Assembly: GCA_030704615.1 (NCBI GenBank)
Contig: CM060733.1
Span: 8,184,001-8,248,000 of the forward strand
Source: Takakia lepidozioides
Lineage: Eukaryota; Streptophyta; Takakiopsida; Takakiales; Takakiaceae
DNA length: 64,000 nucleotides
Direction of reading: 5' to 3'
The translations under genes and the position numbers were made by a program. This document shows positions 47,641-59,700 of the stretch, piece by piece; position 1 is the stretch's first letter; every line of letters begins with the position of its first letter. The notes under the pieces were generated by a model. It had not been told where the DNA came from, did not search any database, and was given only the letters and a program-made list of their open reading frames with translations.

Positions 47641-50035
47641 TCATGTTGCCCCACCCCCATGTGACTTCAACACCGTCCACGTCGACGTTGGAAGAACAGC
47701 AATAGTGTTGGTGAACGCAGCCTCAACCGACTTCTCATAGAATCGACACCACAGCTCCAGGAGTCTATCTGTGCACTCCGACTCAACCTTCTGGAGCGCC
47801 TTTATGTCATCCGGCGACAGTCCGCATTCAAACCGTGGGTCCCCTTCAAAAAACATCAGCATGGAATTACCCGCCTTCACGTGCAAAGCATGTGCTTTGC
47901 CAAACTGAGCACCCATCATGCACAGAGCAGACCATTCTTCGGGAAGCCTCATGTACTGAACAGACTGACGTCAACATGGTACCAAACACTCTATAGGCTG
48001 AACAATTCATCAGACTGACAAGACTAACCACAACAGACAATGATGAAACCAGCAGCAGACTGACCAGCGTGCAGACTGACCACAACAGAGCGCAAAGCAC
48101 TTAACGACAAAGACAGACGAGGAGACTGAGCACAGTACTCACCTGTGCTGCTCCAGGAAACGACCCACATCTTTGTCCATGTCCAAGGCCAGCTTGCGGT
48201 TCTTGTTCATAAAGACGCCAGACTTTTTCTTCGCCGGTCTCTTGGTACTCGGACCCTCCTCGACCTCCTCAGCATGGTCCACGACAGTCCGCTTCTTGGC
48301 TTTGCCTCTCCCCTGGGAAGCAGGGACAGCTGTAGGCGGGCTGGAGCAGACAAACGCAGCGCTGCCGCCTTACTTCGCAACAGAGGCTGGTCAGCAGGTT
48401 TGTTTACACTTGCTGGACCTGTCTTTGCAGCTTCGTGGGTCGCATGTGTAGAACTGACCCCCGCATCGGGGGGCGTGCTCACCCCCACACCTTTCTTGGT
48501 TGTCGATCCCACGTTTGCAGCATGGGCGGAAGATGTCATGTCCTCAGAAGTAGACAGTCTGCCGACGGAGGGAACATCCTGTGAGGATACCGAGCAAAAT
48601 GTCGAATTAGCCCAATTTCACAATGTGCTAAAACATAAACAACAGTGCTGAAAGAGGAAATGGCACAACCTGCCCAAGGGGTGAGGGAGCAGACTCCATG
48701 TAATCCAGCGCTATACCAGACGGTGTCTGCGCCGCATGTGGTTCCTTGTCAGTGTGCCTGCCAGCATGTTCAGTTTGTTGCTCAATGTGGGCAGTCTGCT
48801 CGGCCGCCGGTTCTTCGTCAGTCCTTTCGTCTGTGAACTGTGCAGTCTGCTGGCAACTCTGCGGTTCAGTCTCTTCCTCAATGTGGGCAATGTGCTCGGT
48901 GGCAGGTTGGGTCGTCAGTCCTTCCCTCTGTGAAGTGTGCAGTGTGCTGGTCAGGCCGTGCAATCTGAACTGTGCAGTCAGAGCTGAGCTGTGCAGTCTG
49001 CCGCTCCGAGCCATCCTGGTCAGTCCTTCCATCTGTGACCTGTGCAGTCTGCTGGTTAGTCTGCGGTTCAGTCTGCTCATCAATGAAGACAGTATGTTGC
49101 CCCGCCACAGGTTGCTCGGCAGTCCTTCCATGTGTCCACTGTTCAGTGTGCTGGTCAGTCTGGTGGACAGCCGGCTGGGTGTTCGGATCTCCATGGACTT
49201 GGGAAACATCAAGAACATGTATGGAAGACCCACCGGCAATTGCTTCCTCAGACTCTTCTGTAAGATCTATGATACGGTTTTGCGTTCCCAGATTGAGTTC
49301 GGTCATCACGTAAGACTCATCTATGGCTTTCGCCACTGAGCGCACGAAAACGGGACTAACCTGGAAGGTCATAGAAGGCAGGCCACGGGGAGCTGGATAA
49401 GAATGCTTTACCGGTGACCTGATGACGTCGTCAGTGAATGTGCCTGGGGGAAAAGTGGACTCGGTCAAAACACTCATACTGGCAGATCCAAAAACATGTT
49501 GTTGGGAACTCAGCAAAAATTCGTCCACAGGGTCCCGGTGAGGCCAGTGCATCCGAGTCTGTTGCACAATCCAGGGAACAGACTGGCTGTTAGTCTCCTG
49601 GATAGTCTGCTCGGCCATCTGCTGAGTGGGTTCGCCAGTGTGCTGCACAGTGTGCTGAGGGGCAATCTGCTGGCTAGATTCGTCGGTCTGTTGCACGGTC
49701 TGTTGCACGGTCTGCTGGGGCATCGGCTGGTCATGTCTGCACAGGTCTGCTGAGGGGCAATCTGCTGGCTGGATTCGTCGGTCTGCTGCACGGTCTGCTG
49801 AGGGGCAATCTGCTGGCTGGATTCGTCGGTCTGCTGCACGTCTGCTGAGGGCAATCTGCTGGCTGGATTCGTCGGTCTGCTGCATGGTCTGCTGTACAGT
49901 GCTGAGGGGCAGTCTGGTGGCCATGTTCGCTGGTCTGCTGCACACAGTCGGCTGAGGGGCAGTCTGTTGGCCGGTCTGTTCTCCGGTCTGCTGCAAAGTC
50001 TGCAAAGTTCGCTGCCCGCTCAGTACTGTTTGCAC
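47641..50035 (-). CDS. middle exons of the Ulp1-like MULE gene, with Gln/Thr-rich repeat region
   Basis: Two parts look coding on the - strand. 47952-47641 reads LPEEWSALCMMGAQFG and LWCRFYEKSVEAAF, without known domain. 50035-48628 is low-complexity protein built of QQTDE, SQQIA and QTAQ words. Within 49672-49900 a 48-bp (16-residue) unit reading about QQTDESSQQIAPQQTV repeats, with starts at 49767, 49815 and 49861. The DNA carries the word CAGTCTGCTG on the opposite strand, and its translation gives the Gln/Thr bias. Exon borders are not resolved. These stretches would form a long disordered linker ahead of the peptidase. Confidence 0.5.
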
Positions 50036-50325
50036 ATATTGAGTATGTGTGTTGGGGCAGTCTGCTGGGAGTGATCCGGCCTATTACCCGGGACGGTCTG
50101 GTGCACATGCTCGGTCTCCAGCACTTGGGCAGTCTGCCCACATGTGTCGTGGGGAATATGTTGTTCGACATTCTTGTGGCCAGTCTGCTGGACAGTCTCC
50201 CGAACTCCTTGTAAAGCCAGGACAAGGTCCCTTGCACCTCTGGCAAAAGAGTCGAAAGCAGCCTGCACTTGCTTGTCTCCCAGATCAACTCGCCCTGCAA
50301 CACATGTTTATGCAAATGTGAACTT

Positions 50326-50760
50326 CTAAAAAAGTTGGCAAAAGAAATTGAGCTGAAACACGAAAGTTGCCCATAACATTTTACCTTCCAAGAGATTTCC
50401 GACGAGGCCAATGTCCTTGATTTGCCGGCACAGGCATGCTCCATCGAGATGAGCAATGGCGCCGATGCGGTCTTCAGTTGGGATCCCACACCACAGGACT
50501 TTGAAGACATTGGGATTCTGCAAAACAATGTCGAATACTGCTCGCTCCATCACCAATGCAAACCAGTGCAATGCGTCATCCACCACAAACTTCTGTGAAT
50601 GGTCTGTTCCATGGAGTAAGTCCATCCTCAAACTATGCAGATCCTTCATCAACTTGTTGTATGAGCGGAAATTGCCAAATTGCATCCATCTGTGTTGTAG
50701 GAAGGAAGCTGCCATGCGCTCAAAGTCCTCCTCAGTCAATCGAACAAGTGCTTTCTTCGC
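50326..50760 (-). CDS. exon of the Ulp1-like MULE gene, unknown domain
   Basis: An open frame on the - strand reads LTEEDFERMAASFLQHRWMQ, then KLMKDLHSLRMDLLHG, DDALHWFALVMERAVF and IAHLDGACLCRQI. Balanced composition and sense of direction suggest a real exon of the same gene as the downstream peptidase. No known fold recognised. The 5' limit is uncertain, since the frame is open a little beyond 50739. Confidence 0.45.
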   Translation of the reverse strand, partial: AKKALVRLTEEDFERMAASFLQHRWMQFGNFRSYNKLMKDLHSLRMDLLHGTDHSQKFVVDDALHWFALVMERAVFDIVLQNPNVFKVLWCGIPTEDRIGAIAHLDGACLCRQIKDIGLVGNLLEGKMLWATFVFQLNFFCQLF

Positions 50761-50896
50761 ACCCCAAAGGTTGGATGTGCCATAGGCATATGTCTGAGGT
50801 CTTCAGGCCGTGGGTCATCCATGAGAATCAGCTGCACAAGTAGAGGCGGCGCATTTTGGTCGCTTGTGGCTTCAATGGCAACAGCAGAGGCGGCTT

Positions 50897-51496
50897 CTAG
50901 AACATGGTTGGCTTCTCAATAGAAAACTCCATGGAATAATGAAAGGGTACAAATGACCACCGGCGGTCCGCAACAATCCGGTGGAGCTCATTATGCCAAT
51001 CCAAATGGGGATTAATTTCTCCCACCCTAAGCCGGGGAAGTGTGAGGTCTTCAGCTCCGGGTCGAATTACCGGTGATGGCGATCGCCAAACTGCAAAAAG
51101 CGCCGTGCTATGTGAGAGAAAGGCAGTCTGCTGGTCCGCAGTCTGTTGGATGACAGGACTTCCCATTGGCATGGGCTGCATGATGGGCTCCTGGAGAGGA
51201 GTCTGCAGGATGACAGGCTGCTCGTTGGGAGTCTGCTCTGTTGGAGTCTGCTGGATGACGGCCTGCTGAATGGGAGTCTGCTGGATGGCAGACTCGGCTG
51301 TCCCAGACGCATTCCCCCCCGACGCGTCTTGAATATGTAATGCCGCTATAGCAGCAGATGACCCAGGATACTTCAATAATATGTACTCTCGCACGCGGTC
51401 CACTTCCGCACTACGCACTTGTAAAGGAGCATCATTGCTAGGTATCCGCCAAGCCTGAATGGCCCTACGAATAGAAACACGTTCATCCTGGTACAC
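50897..51496 (-). CDS. upstream exon of the Ulp1-like MULE gene
   Basis: An open frame of 199 codons on the - strand begins MYQDERVSIRRAIQAWRIPS, has a Gln/Thr-rich middle (QQTPIQQAV) made of the same CAGTCTGCTGG words in the DNA, and ends DRRWSFVPFHYSMEF. No domain recognised. It may join the exon at 50760 or stand alone. Confidence 0.4.
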   Translation of the reverse strand: MYQDERVSIRRAIQAWRIPSNDAPLQVRSAEVDRVREYILLKYPGSSAAIAALHIQDASGGNASGTAESAIQQTPIQQAVIQQTPTEQTPNEQPVILQTPLQEPIMQPMPMGSPVIQQTADQQTAFLSHSTALFAVWRSPSPVIRPGAEDLTLPRLRVGEINPHLDWHNELHRIVADRRWSFVPFHYSMEFSIEKPTMF

Positions 51497-52299
51497 GGCA
51501 AGAACTTCGACGTCAGGAACATGGACGTGGACTCTATATTCACCTCATGCAGCGGACTGGACTCACAGACCAGCAGACTGTAACGTGCGTACGTAGGGTG
51601 GAGGCAACTAGTAGACTATACCAGTGGACTGGACCAGCGGACTGACAAACGGACTCAGTAAGTAATGCAGCGATATAAAACAGACTAACTGACGAGCGGA
51701 GTGAGCCAGCGGACTGAGGAGAGAACGCAACGGGACTGACCAGACTGAATAGGCAACGTGACCCCGATGATGGACTCAAACAGCACAGAGAACAGACTGG
51801 GCGGTCAGACTGACCATTACCTCCTCTACTTCATCATCATGTCATCTTCATCTTCAAAGCTGTTCAACCAGTTCTGTTCCGCCTGTCGGATGAATGTGCG
51901 TAGCAGACCTGACTGGGCAACTCTGTAGAAATAACGGAAGAAGTCTGGATCCCAAATTGGTGGGCACTCTGGTGGGAAAAGCCCAAAGTCAACGAGGCGC
52001 AATGTGCCAGGGCAGACTGGCCCTTCAGTGCTCTGTTGAGTTTTGGTTTTGACCCTAAACCGATGGCATGGGTCGCGATATTTGTGTGAGTCTGCTGCCG
52101 AGTCTGGTCAGGCAAGTCAATGTCCACTGGACTTGTCACCCCTTCCAGGCCCTGAGCAGATTCACTTTCAGTATCAGTACTGATGGTGTGGGTCTGCCGC
52201 CCAGGACGGGGTTCAGTCTGTTGCGTGGATTTTGCCCTTGCCTCGCGAGACCTTGCAGCCTTCTCTTTTTTTTGCCTCCTTTTTTTTGGGCCCCATCAC
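51497..52299. other. probable intron or spacer with GGACTG-type words
   Basis: 51540-51830 is dense in CAGCGGACTG and CAGACTGACC words, in the opposite orientation to those in the neighbouring exons. No confident gene. Confidence 0.4.
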
Positions 52300-52740
52300 T
52301 CAGTTTACGTTTTCTGGAGCGTCCGGCGTTCCCTGCACTTGCAAATCCTCCATTGACGGGCCACCACATGGACGCCATAACCGTGCGCGCACTTCGTCTA
52401 ATTCCAAAGTGCGGGGGTCAAGCACTGATCCGCGCAAGCGCATTGTGGCCTCTTTGACAATCGACATTTCTTTCAGTATCGGCCAAGGCTTGAAATCCCG
52501 TGGAATCATTGCAACAGTCTCCTTGCAACCCGTGTCAACACAATGCCGATTTAGTTGGATTTTGTCCTTGATTACCTCTTCACAGAAGGGACAGAAGAGC
52601 TTGTCCTTCTGCCAATTCGAGTTTTTGGGCTTCCGGGCGCGGAGGTCTACAAATGCTTCCACTATTTTATGATCAAACTCGTCTGGTGAGTACCAGTACC
52701 TTCGCTCCTTCTTCAGTCTGGTTTGGTGCACAAAATCCAC
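52300..52740 (-). CDS. N-terminal exon of the MULE cargo gene, zinc-finger-like
   Basis: 146 codons on the - strand starting MDFVHQTRLKKERRYWYSP. It contains FCPFCEEVIKDKIQLNRHCV..GC (two Cys, His and Cys, spaced like a C2H2/C2HC finger), then MRLRGSVLDPRTLELDEVRA. This is probably the beginning of the Ulp1-like product or of a second cargo gene. No certain family. Confidence 0.45.
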   Translation of the reverse strand: MDFVHQTRLKKERRYWYSPDEFDHKIVEAFVDLRARKPKNSNWQKDKLFCPFCEEVIKDKIQLNRHCVDTGCKETVAMIPRDFKPWPILKEMSIVKEATMRLRGSVLDPRTLELDEVRARLWRPCGGPSMEDLQVQGTPDAPENVN

Positions 52741-54450
52741 CAGTCCGCTCCACCCTTTTCACAAGCATCCTCCATCGCTGCAGAATGAAACGAAGGTGCA
52801 AGACAATGAGCGACAAAGCGACAGATAGAAGTCCTATGAAAAGACTCACCCTAAGCAAGAAGAGGACACAGAATGGAATGGAAACACCGCAGCAAGTGAG
52901 AACCTCACCAAGCCGATGAACTTCGACTTGTTACGAAGGCGAGCGTGTTTGCGACGCTTCACGGCTCACCGCGACTCTCTACACCTGGGGAAGAACGGTC
53001 GTCTTTCGTTACGGTGACGGAAACGCAAAGAGGAAAACAAAACAGTGCAAATTTGTGCGAAGAAACAGACGCGAAGAGAATGGAGTCGATCGCACAGGGA
53101 ACATGAGAAGAAAGTAGAAGTAGAAGGGGGAAAGCGGGCATGGCACTGCCAACGTGGCGCGATTTCACAGGCGCCAACTATCTGCCGTCATCGCATTGAA
53201 TACGTCCACCGAACGAACGCATCGTACTAAATTCATCCACGGTCCTCGCAAGTGTAGCAGACTCATTTCCCATCAGGCCGAGAGTCCACCGGACCGCCAG
53301 TCCAGCGGACTATTCGCTTTGCTGAGGCGAAGCGGCTTCATATTGGAGGCACTTCCCTGCCAGTGGAATGAAGACAAAAGAGAGTAAGGGGAGAACAGGA
53401 AAGTCGAACACACCCATTGCGAACAGACTGATGCATGCACAGTCCAACAGACTGATGTCCATAGAGGAGAACTGTCCAGCAGATGGATGTTTCGCCAGAC
53501 TGGCGGGAGAACAAGCCAAAAGATTGACCGGAGGGAAAATAAGAAGTCAAACAGACTTAGTGCAACAGACTTCCGACACAACAGACTGATAAATTCACAA
53601 GTGCAACAGACTGATATCCCAACAGACGGACTTCCAGCAGACCGCCTCCAAACTGACTGTTATGCACGCGATAAGGGGAATATCCGGAGCACTGACGGGC
53701 CAGTGGACCCACTGTGAACAGACTCGCGACACAACGGACCTCAAACATCCACGCGTATTTGCAGATGCAATTGTCTCAGACATCTCCCGTCGTGGCTCAG
53801 ACATCTGCATTCAGCAGGTGCGTGTGGATGTTTGCCGTAACGACTCGAATTGTTTTTTTGTGCTGCCATCCCTTATATAATACCATGTGGATCCATCACA
53901 AAGCTGGGTTTCTTCATATTCTCCACCCTTTTCCACAACTTATGCACGACGGATGCAAGCCGCTATACTTGGTCACATAAACAGTCCCATCGTCCGATAC
54001 GAAATCTGCAATACACGCCCCCATGTGCATACGCTTCCACCATTTTCGCGCCCATGTGTACCCATGGGTTCCTTAACGAACTAAATTTGTGAAGGCTCTC
54101 ATGAGGGATGCAGTACGGAGGGGCTAAACGTATCATGACGGATCACAAGCAGAGGACGTTATCGACGACAGATGTCCGCATTTTCCATATTTATGACATA
54201 GAACCAAACCATAAAACGAAGGTTCCCGAAAGCACAACAAGAAGGCAAAAATAGTGGAAGCATATGCACGATGGTGGCTGTAGTGCCGAGACAGTCTTCT
54301 CATGTTCAAGCACACGCTTCATCATCATCATGAACATCGCGCGCAAAAGAGGAGCAGTCGCGTGCATGGAAACGCCTACCGCAACATCGGACAACAAACG
54401 GCCGTCAAAAGAGAGCGGCCGAGATTTGGTGGGAAGATCATTGCCATTTC
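52741..54450. other. MULE internal spacer, right side
   Basis: No gene recognised. 53380-53740 contains repeated CAACAGACTG and CAGCAGACTG words. 53.9-54.4 kb is ordinary sequence. Confidence 0.4.
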
Positions 54451-54560
54451 GCAGCCCTAAAAATGGAGGGCTCGGATGGTTATGGGAATGGACGGTGGCG
54501 ATCCTGCGCCGTCAGCGGACTGGATGGCAGGGGACTGGCCAGCGGACTGGCGGACTGGAG
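54451..54560. repeat. MULE right terminal inverted repeat, inner part
   Basis: Starts GCAGCCCTAAAAATGGAGGG and is the reverse complement of 42630-42729. It is cut at 54560 by the chromovirus and continues at 61531. TGGAG at 54556-54560 is the left copy of the retroelement target duplication. Confidence 0.9.
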
Positions 54561-55285
54561 TGTCGCGGCCCTTTGCCTTGAGGGCAGGGGGTCGGGACAC
54601 ATGAGGGGCTACCCCTGTGTGGGGGGCAGCGGCAGCGATAGGTAAGGGGGGTTGAAGCACCCTTGAGTGCCCAAGGCACTCAGGGAAGCGGAGGCGCTCA
54701 CTAGGTGGAGCCCCGCACACCGGGTTGCGGTGGGGGTGGCTCCACAAGGGGTGGTGGTAGCTTAGTGGGACTTAGTGGGGGTGGCATAGGACTCACCATG
54801 GGGGCGGAGACCTCGTGGTGGGAGTCGTGGGGAGTCTTGGGACTCATCACGGTCCATAGGGGCCGTGGTGAGCGGGCCAAGTCTCACCGCGACTCACCAC
54901 CGGGAGTCGAGGGTTTTCGTGGTGGTTCGCCATAAAATGGCATGGCTGGTTGTGGAACCCCCGCGGACAGCTACAGAAGTATATATAGGGAGTAGTAACC
55001 CCGAGAACGGTGCAAGCCCGTTGGTGACCAAAAACTAGTGAGTAAGCGAGCGAGCCGGAAAGCGACCAAAGAGTGGGGAGCTGTTCCGGACTGCCATCTA
55101 CCAAAGGGAATTCTCCTAGTCCCAATTAGGTGGAGGGTTTTAGAGGGAAGCGAAGGGGACCGTTATGTCCCGGTGAGCAGCCGAAACTCCAAGTTGGCCC
55201 GGCGGCCAGGTTGGGAGTCAGGCGCGCGCATCAAAGCGAGTAACTATGATTTGAAGGGGAGTTTACCGAAGTGAGGTGCGCGACA
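54561..55285 (+). repeat. 5' LTR of the chromovirus
   Basis: 725 bp, TG...CA ends. A TATA box TATATATA at 54980-54987 stands about 300 bp before the LTR end, giving a likely transcription start near 55010. Frames that seem open inside it are not genes. Confidence 0.95.
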
Positions 55286-55287
55286 CT

Positions 55288-55299
55288 TGGTATCAGAGC
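55288..55299 (+). other. primer-binding site (initiator tRNA-Met)
   Basis: TGGTATCAGAGC, complementary to the 3' end of plant initiator tRNA-Met, two bases after the 5' LTR. Confidence 0.9.
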
Positions 55300-55340
55300 T
55301 TAGAGTTCAGTACGCGATCGTCCTTGGGATTGGCCTCATC

Positions 55341-56560
55341 ATGGGGTCGGGCAAGCCGAAGCGAAAGCGGAACGGCCCAAAAGATGATGATCCCGGTGAG
55401 CCCGATGGGGGCGACGTGTCACCGAGGCGGCCGTTTGAGGAAGCGATGAATGTTTCCGAAAACGAGGCCGCTCAGGAGCGGGAGGAATCCGAGGAGTCGA
55501 AGCCCGAGGAATCCTTGAGAGCTCCGACAAACCAAGAGATGCCTCCCATGCCGGCAGCCTTTTGGGAAGGGTTGTTGGCGCAGTTTGGCGGGACGTTGAA
55601 AGACGTGTTGAAGGCGGCTAATGCCACTTCCACTAAGGCAAAGTTTAAGGTGAAGCCTAAGGAACCCGGCACCTTCGAGGGCGTTTGAAACCGGAAGGCA
55701 CTCAACACCTGGCTCCTGGAGCTAGAGCAGTACTTCCGGGCGGCCAAGTTGAGTGACGAGGATCGGTGGAAGTGGCTCCCACCTATTTGAGGGGCTATGC
55801 TCAACAATGGTGGCAGAAACGCCTTCACGACCGAGGCCCAAGCCCGGAAACCTTGAACTGGAGTGGGTTCAAGGAATTGATGAAGAGACAGTTTGTGCCC
55901 CTCAACGCATCCTGGCTTGCCCGGGACAAGATGAGGAATTTGAAGCAAACAGATGACATTCGGGGTATGTCCAGGCTTTCAATGTGCTGTTGCTCGAAGT
56001 CGCGGACATGGCAGAACCAGAAATGGTCTTCAACTTTGTGGCGGGACTGGCCCCATGGGCTAGGCGGAAGTTGGAGGAGAAGCCACCCAAGACTTTGAAC
56101 GAGGCAATTGAGAGAGCCGAATGTTTCTCGGATGTCCCTAAGGGTGAGAGACAAGGCCGTACGGAGCTGAACCACAAGAAGACCCGGCGGGAAGGTGACT
56201 CCTCCCGACCGGAAAAAAAGTGGGATAGGCCACGCGGCGAAAATGGCACGTGGAAATCGAAGAGAGGTCCTTCACACGTCAAGGCGGCACCCGGTGCTTC
56301 GAAAGGAAAAGCGGGTGGAGCGGCTTATGGCGGACAGAAGGCGACCTTTGATGGAGTGTGTTTCAATTGCGGGGAGCCCGGGCACATGGCCAAGAAGTGC
56401 ACGAAGCCCCGGCAATTGAACATGACTCGGGCGACCACGGAGCTGTCGGAAGATACCATCAGTCGTTTGGTGGAAGCGGTAGTCGCCAGGACTTGCAAGG
56501 TAGGCAACTATTCTTGTGAGTTGTATCAGGAAACTGGCGCCCTGCGTAAAGGGAGTCAGT
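55341..56560 (+). pseudogene. chromovirus Gag
   Basis: ATG at 55341 (MGSGKPKRKRNG). After an acidic N-terminus comes the capsid region (WLLELEQYFRAAKL, YAQQWWQKRL, FVAGLAPWARRKL) and one zinc knuckle CFNCGEPGHMAKKC at 56359-56400. Breaks: TGA at 55686-55688 and frame changes near 55770 and 55965. Confidence 0.85.
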
Positions 56561-57120
56561 TATTGTTCGTGGATGGGATAATATCCGGAACTAACGTGTC
56601 GTTGTTGGTGGACATAGGAGCGTCGCACTCCTTCATGACGCCGGGCGGCGCGAAAGTTGGGACTCCCGACAAGTGACGTGGGGGCCTCTATTGAGGTGCG
56701 CTCTGCCAAAGGAGAACCTCAGTTGGCGACAAGGTTGGCGTTTGATGTTCCTCTTCAACTGGGGAGTTGGGAGGGACGTGAGAACTTCACTATCTGCGAG
56801 ATCGATGGAGTGGATCTCATTTTAGGGATGACCTTTTTGAGCAAATCCGGAGCGGTCATAGATGGCCGCAAGAGAGTAGTCACGCTGCCATGTGGGAATG
56901 GTGGCGAGGTTTTACGAGTGTCGGAAACGCCCAAATCCGTGGGAGGGCGAATAAACCTTCTGTCAGCAAAGGAGTGGGCCGTGGAGGAGGCACACGAGTC
57001 CCAGTTTTTGCTTTACATTAGAGAAGTGAAAGGAGAAGGCGATGGGGAGCCGAGCCCAGATTGGATCAAGGGGATTTTGGAGAAATACCAGGATGTGATG
57101 CCGGAGGATTTACCAAGCGG
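56561..57120 (+). pseudogene. chromovirus aspartic protease
   Basis: The active-site motif reads LLVDIGASHSF (Asp codon at 56611) instead of the D-S-G or D-T-G expected. Downstream, [21 protein letters not shown] is the second conserved block. A frame change near 56650-56680 separates the two. Ile in place of the hydroxyl residue next to the catalytic Asp would be expected to weaken or abolish activity. Confidence 0.75.
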
Positions 57121-58490
57121 CTTGCCACCGCGAAGAGGAGTTGACCACAAGATTGAGGTGATACCGGGATCGGGACCGCCTGCCAAGGCGCCCTACCGGT
57201 TGAGCCACAAAGAGTTGGTCGAGCTGAAGACTCAGCTCAAGGATCTAATGTCAAAGGGGTACATCCGGCCGAGTAAGTCACCTTACGGAGCCCCGGTGCT
57301 ATTTGCAGACAAGAAGGATGGGACGCTGCGGATGTGTGTCGATTACAGGGCTCTGAATAAGGTGACTATCAAAAACCGGTACCCTTTGCCAAGGATCGAC
57401 GACCTCTTCGATCGGTTGGCAGGAGCGAAGTATTTCAGCCGGATCGACTTGCGCTCCGGCTATCACCAAATTCGGGTGGCAGAAGGAGATGAGGAGAAGA
57501 CCGCGTGCAGGACAAGGTATGGTTCATATGAGTTCTTGGTGATGCCTTTTGGGCTCACCAATGCACCAGCGACATTTAGCACGCGATGAACAGCCTTTTC
57601 CAGGAGTGGTTGGATGACTTTGTGATCGTGTACATCGACGACATCTTGGTGTACTCGAAAACAAAGGAGGAGCACCTGGAGCATCTCAAAAGGGTGTTCC
57701 AGAAATTGCGAGAAGGGAAGCTGTATGCCAAAGCTTCAAAGTGCGAATTCGGGGTCACAAAAGTGGAGTTCTTGGGGCATGTGATTACACAGGATGGGAT
57801 CAAAATGGATGACAGAAAGGTGAGGGCGATCTTGGACTGGGAGCCTCCGACTTCGGTCCCGGGAGTGCGATCCTTCCTAGGACTCGCCTCCTATTACCGG
57901 AAGTATGTGAGAAATTTCGCCAAGATCGCGGGGCCGCTGTCGGACCTTCTGTGTAAATCCAAAGTCTGGGTATGGAACACATTTTGTGGCCAAGCTTTTG
58001 CTGAATTGAAGCAGCGGATGACGGAAGCTCCAGTCTTGAAAATCCCGGAGTTCGATCGTCCGTTTGAGATTCATACAGATGCATCGGACTTCGCAATTGG
58101 GGGTGTACTTATGCAAGATGGACGTCCAGTGGCTTACGAAAGTAAGAAACTGAATGAAGTGGAGCGACGGTGGCCAACGCACGAAAAAGAGATGAAGGCG
58201 GTGGTGCATTGCCTTGAGCTCTGGCGCCACTATGTTGGTTCCAACCCAGTGAAGGTGTTCACGGACAATGTCACAGTGAAGTATTTTGCCACGCAGCCCA
58301 AGTTGTCCCCAAAACAACTTAGGTGACAAGATACTTTGGCAGTGTTCGACGTGGATATCCAGTACAAACCGGGACGGGACAATATGGTGGCCGATGCTTT
58401 AAGTAGAAAGCAACAGCTCTTGTTGGTGTACAAGGGCGAGACGGCACTCCAAGGAAGATCCGGAAGGCTTGTCGGAAGGATGAGCTGGCG
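57121..58490 (+). pseudogene. chromovirus reverse transcriptase and RNase H
   Basis: RT reads [49 protein letters not shown], then (after a frame change at about 57587) VIVYIDDILVYSK with the catalytic YIDD. RNase H follows with FEIHTDASDFAIGG and FTDNVTVKYF. A TGA at 58324-58326 and a frame change near 58470 interrupt the link to integrase. Confidence 0.9.
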
Positions 58491-59700
58491 AAGTCCGTGA
58501 TGCAGGACTTGAGGATGGGGGTTAAATCGCAGTTCCACTTGCAAAATGGACTGCTCCGGTATAAGCAAAAGCGTCTCTACGTGCCGAAGGGAGGGATCAG
58601 GGATAGTCTCTTGAGAGAATGCCATGATAGCCCGCTTGCGGGCCACGGTGGAGCCAAGCGCACTGCGGCACTCTTGAAGAAAGAGTATTTCTGGCCCAAA
58701 CTGAGGGAGGAGGCAGAGGAGTATGTCAAGACATGCACCACATGCCAACAAAACCGGAGCGAGTACAAAAAGCAAGCGGGGCTGTTACAACCCTTGCCGA
58801 TTCCAGAGGGGACTTGGGAAAGCGTCTCGATGGATTTCATGACTGCTATGCCGCTGTCAAAAGGATTCGATGCAATCATGGTGGTGGTAGATAGGTTCAG
58901 TAAAATGGCCCATTTCATCCCCACCAAGGAGACGGCAACGGCGCAGGAGACAGGGCGACTTTACTTCGCCCACGTCTTAAAGCATCATGGAGTCCCGAAG
59001 GATATTGTCTCGGACCGCGATCCAAAGTTTACGAGTAAATTCTGGAGAGCACTTTGGAAGAAGATGGGGACGAGGCTGAAGATGAGCACCGCCTTCCGAC
59101 CTACGACGGACGGCCAAACGGAAAGAGTGAATTCCGTAGTGAAGCAATTCTTGCGGAATTACGTGTCGGCAGACCAATCAGACTGGATGGAACACTTAGA
59201 TGCGGCAGAGTTCTGTTATAATAACACAGAACACTCCGCGACGGGAGTTTCCCCTTTTGTGTTGGTCTATGGAAAAGCACCTCTGGTGCCGACAAGTTGG
59301 GCCGCCCAGGACGTTGAGGAACCGGCAGTAGCGGCGGTACTGGAAGAACGCGAGCGTTTGTTGAAGCTCGCAAAGTACAACATTGCCAAAGCTAGGAAAC
59401 GGTATGAAAGGCAGGCGAATCGGAAGCGGAGGGAAGTGAAGTTTGAGGCAGGCACAGAGGTCTGGTTGAACATCAAGAATTTTCGACTACCTCCGGAAGT
59501 GAGTCCGAAGTTCGTACCTCCGTATGCGGGTCCCTTTCGCATTCGGAGGGTTCTGAATGAGGATGTGTATGAATTGGAGCTGCCGGCAAATAGCAAGGTG
59601 CACCCAGTATTCCATGTCTCCCTTTTGAAGCCTTACTTCAAAGATGAAGCACGTCCGAATCGGCAGCAAGTGTTGCGTCCGCCACCTATGCTGTTGGATC
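58491..59700 (+). pseudogene. chromovirus integrase
   Basis: This is the longest open part (58497-59897). The HHCC zinc domain reads HDSPLAGHGGAKRT and CTTCQQNR. The DDE core has Asp in SMDFMTAMP, Asp in VSDRDPKFTSKF and Glu in TDGQTERVN. The C-terminal domain reads LPPEVSPKFVPPYAGPF and VHPVFHVSLLKPYF. It is intact by itself but lacks its own start and would be made from the polyprotein. Confidence 0.9.

Noticed and set aside
49672-49900. Disease-type polyglutamine or trinucleotide expansion
   Set aside because: The repeat is a 48-bp unit with mixed Gln/Thr/Asp/Ser codons, not a pure CAG run.
54705-55274. Open frames within the LTRs (also 60949-61488)
   Set aside because: They are inside the long terminal repeats and appear in both copies as by-products of GC-rich sequence.
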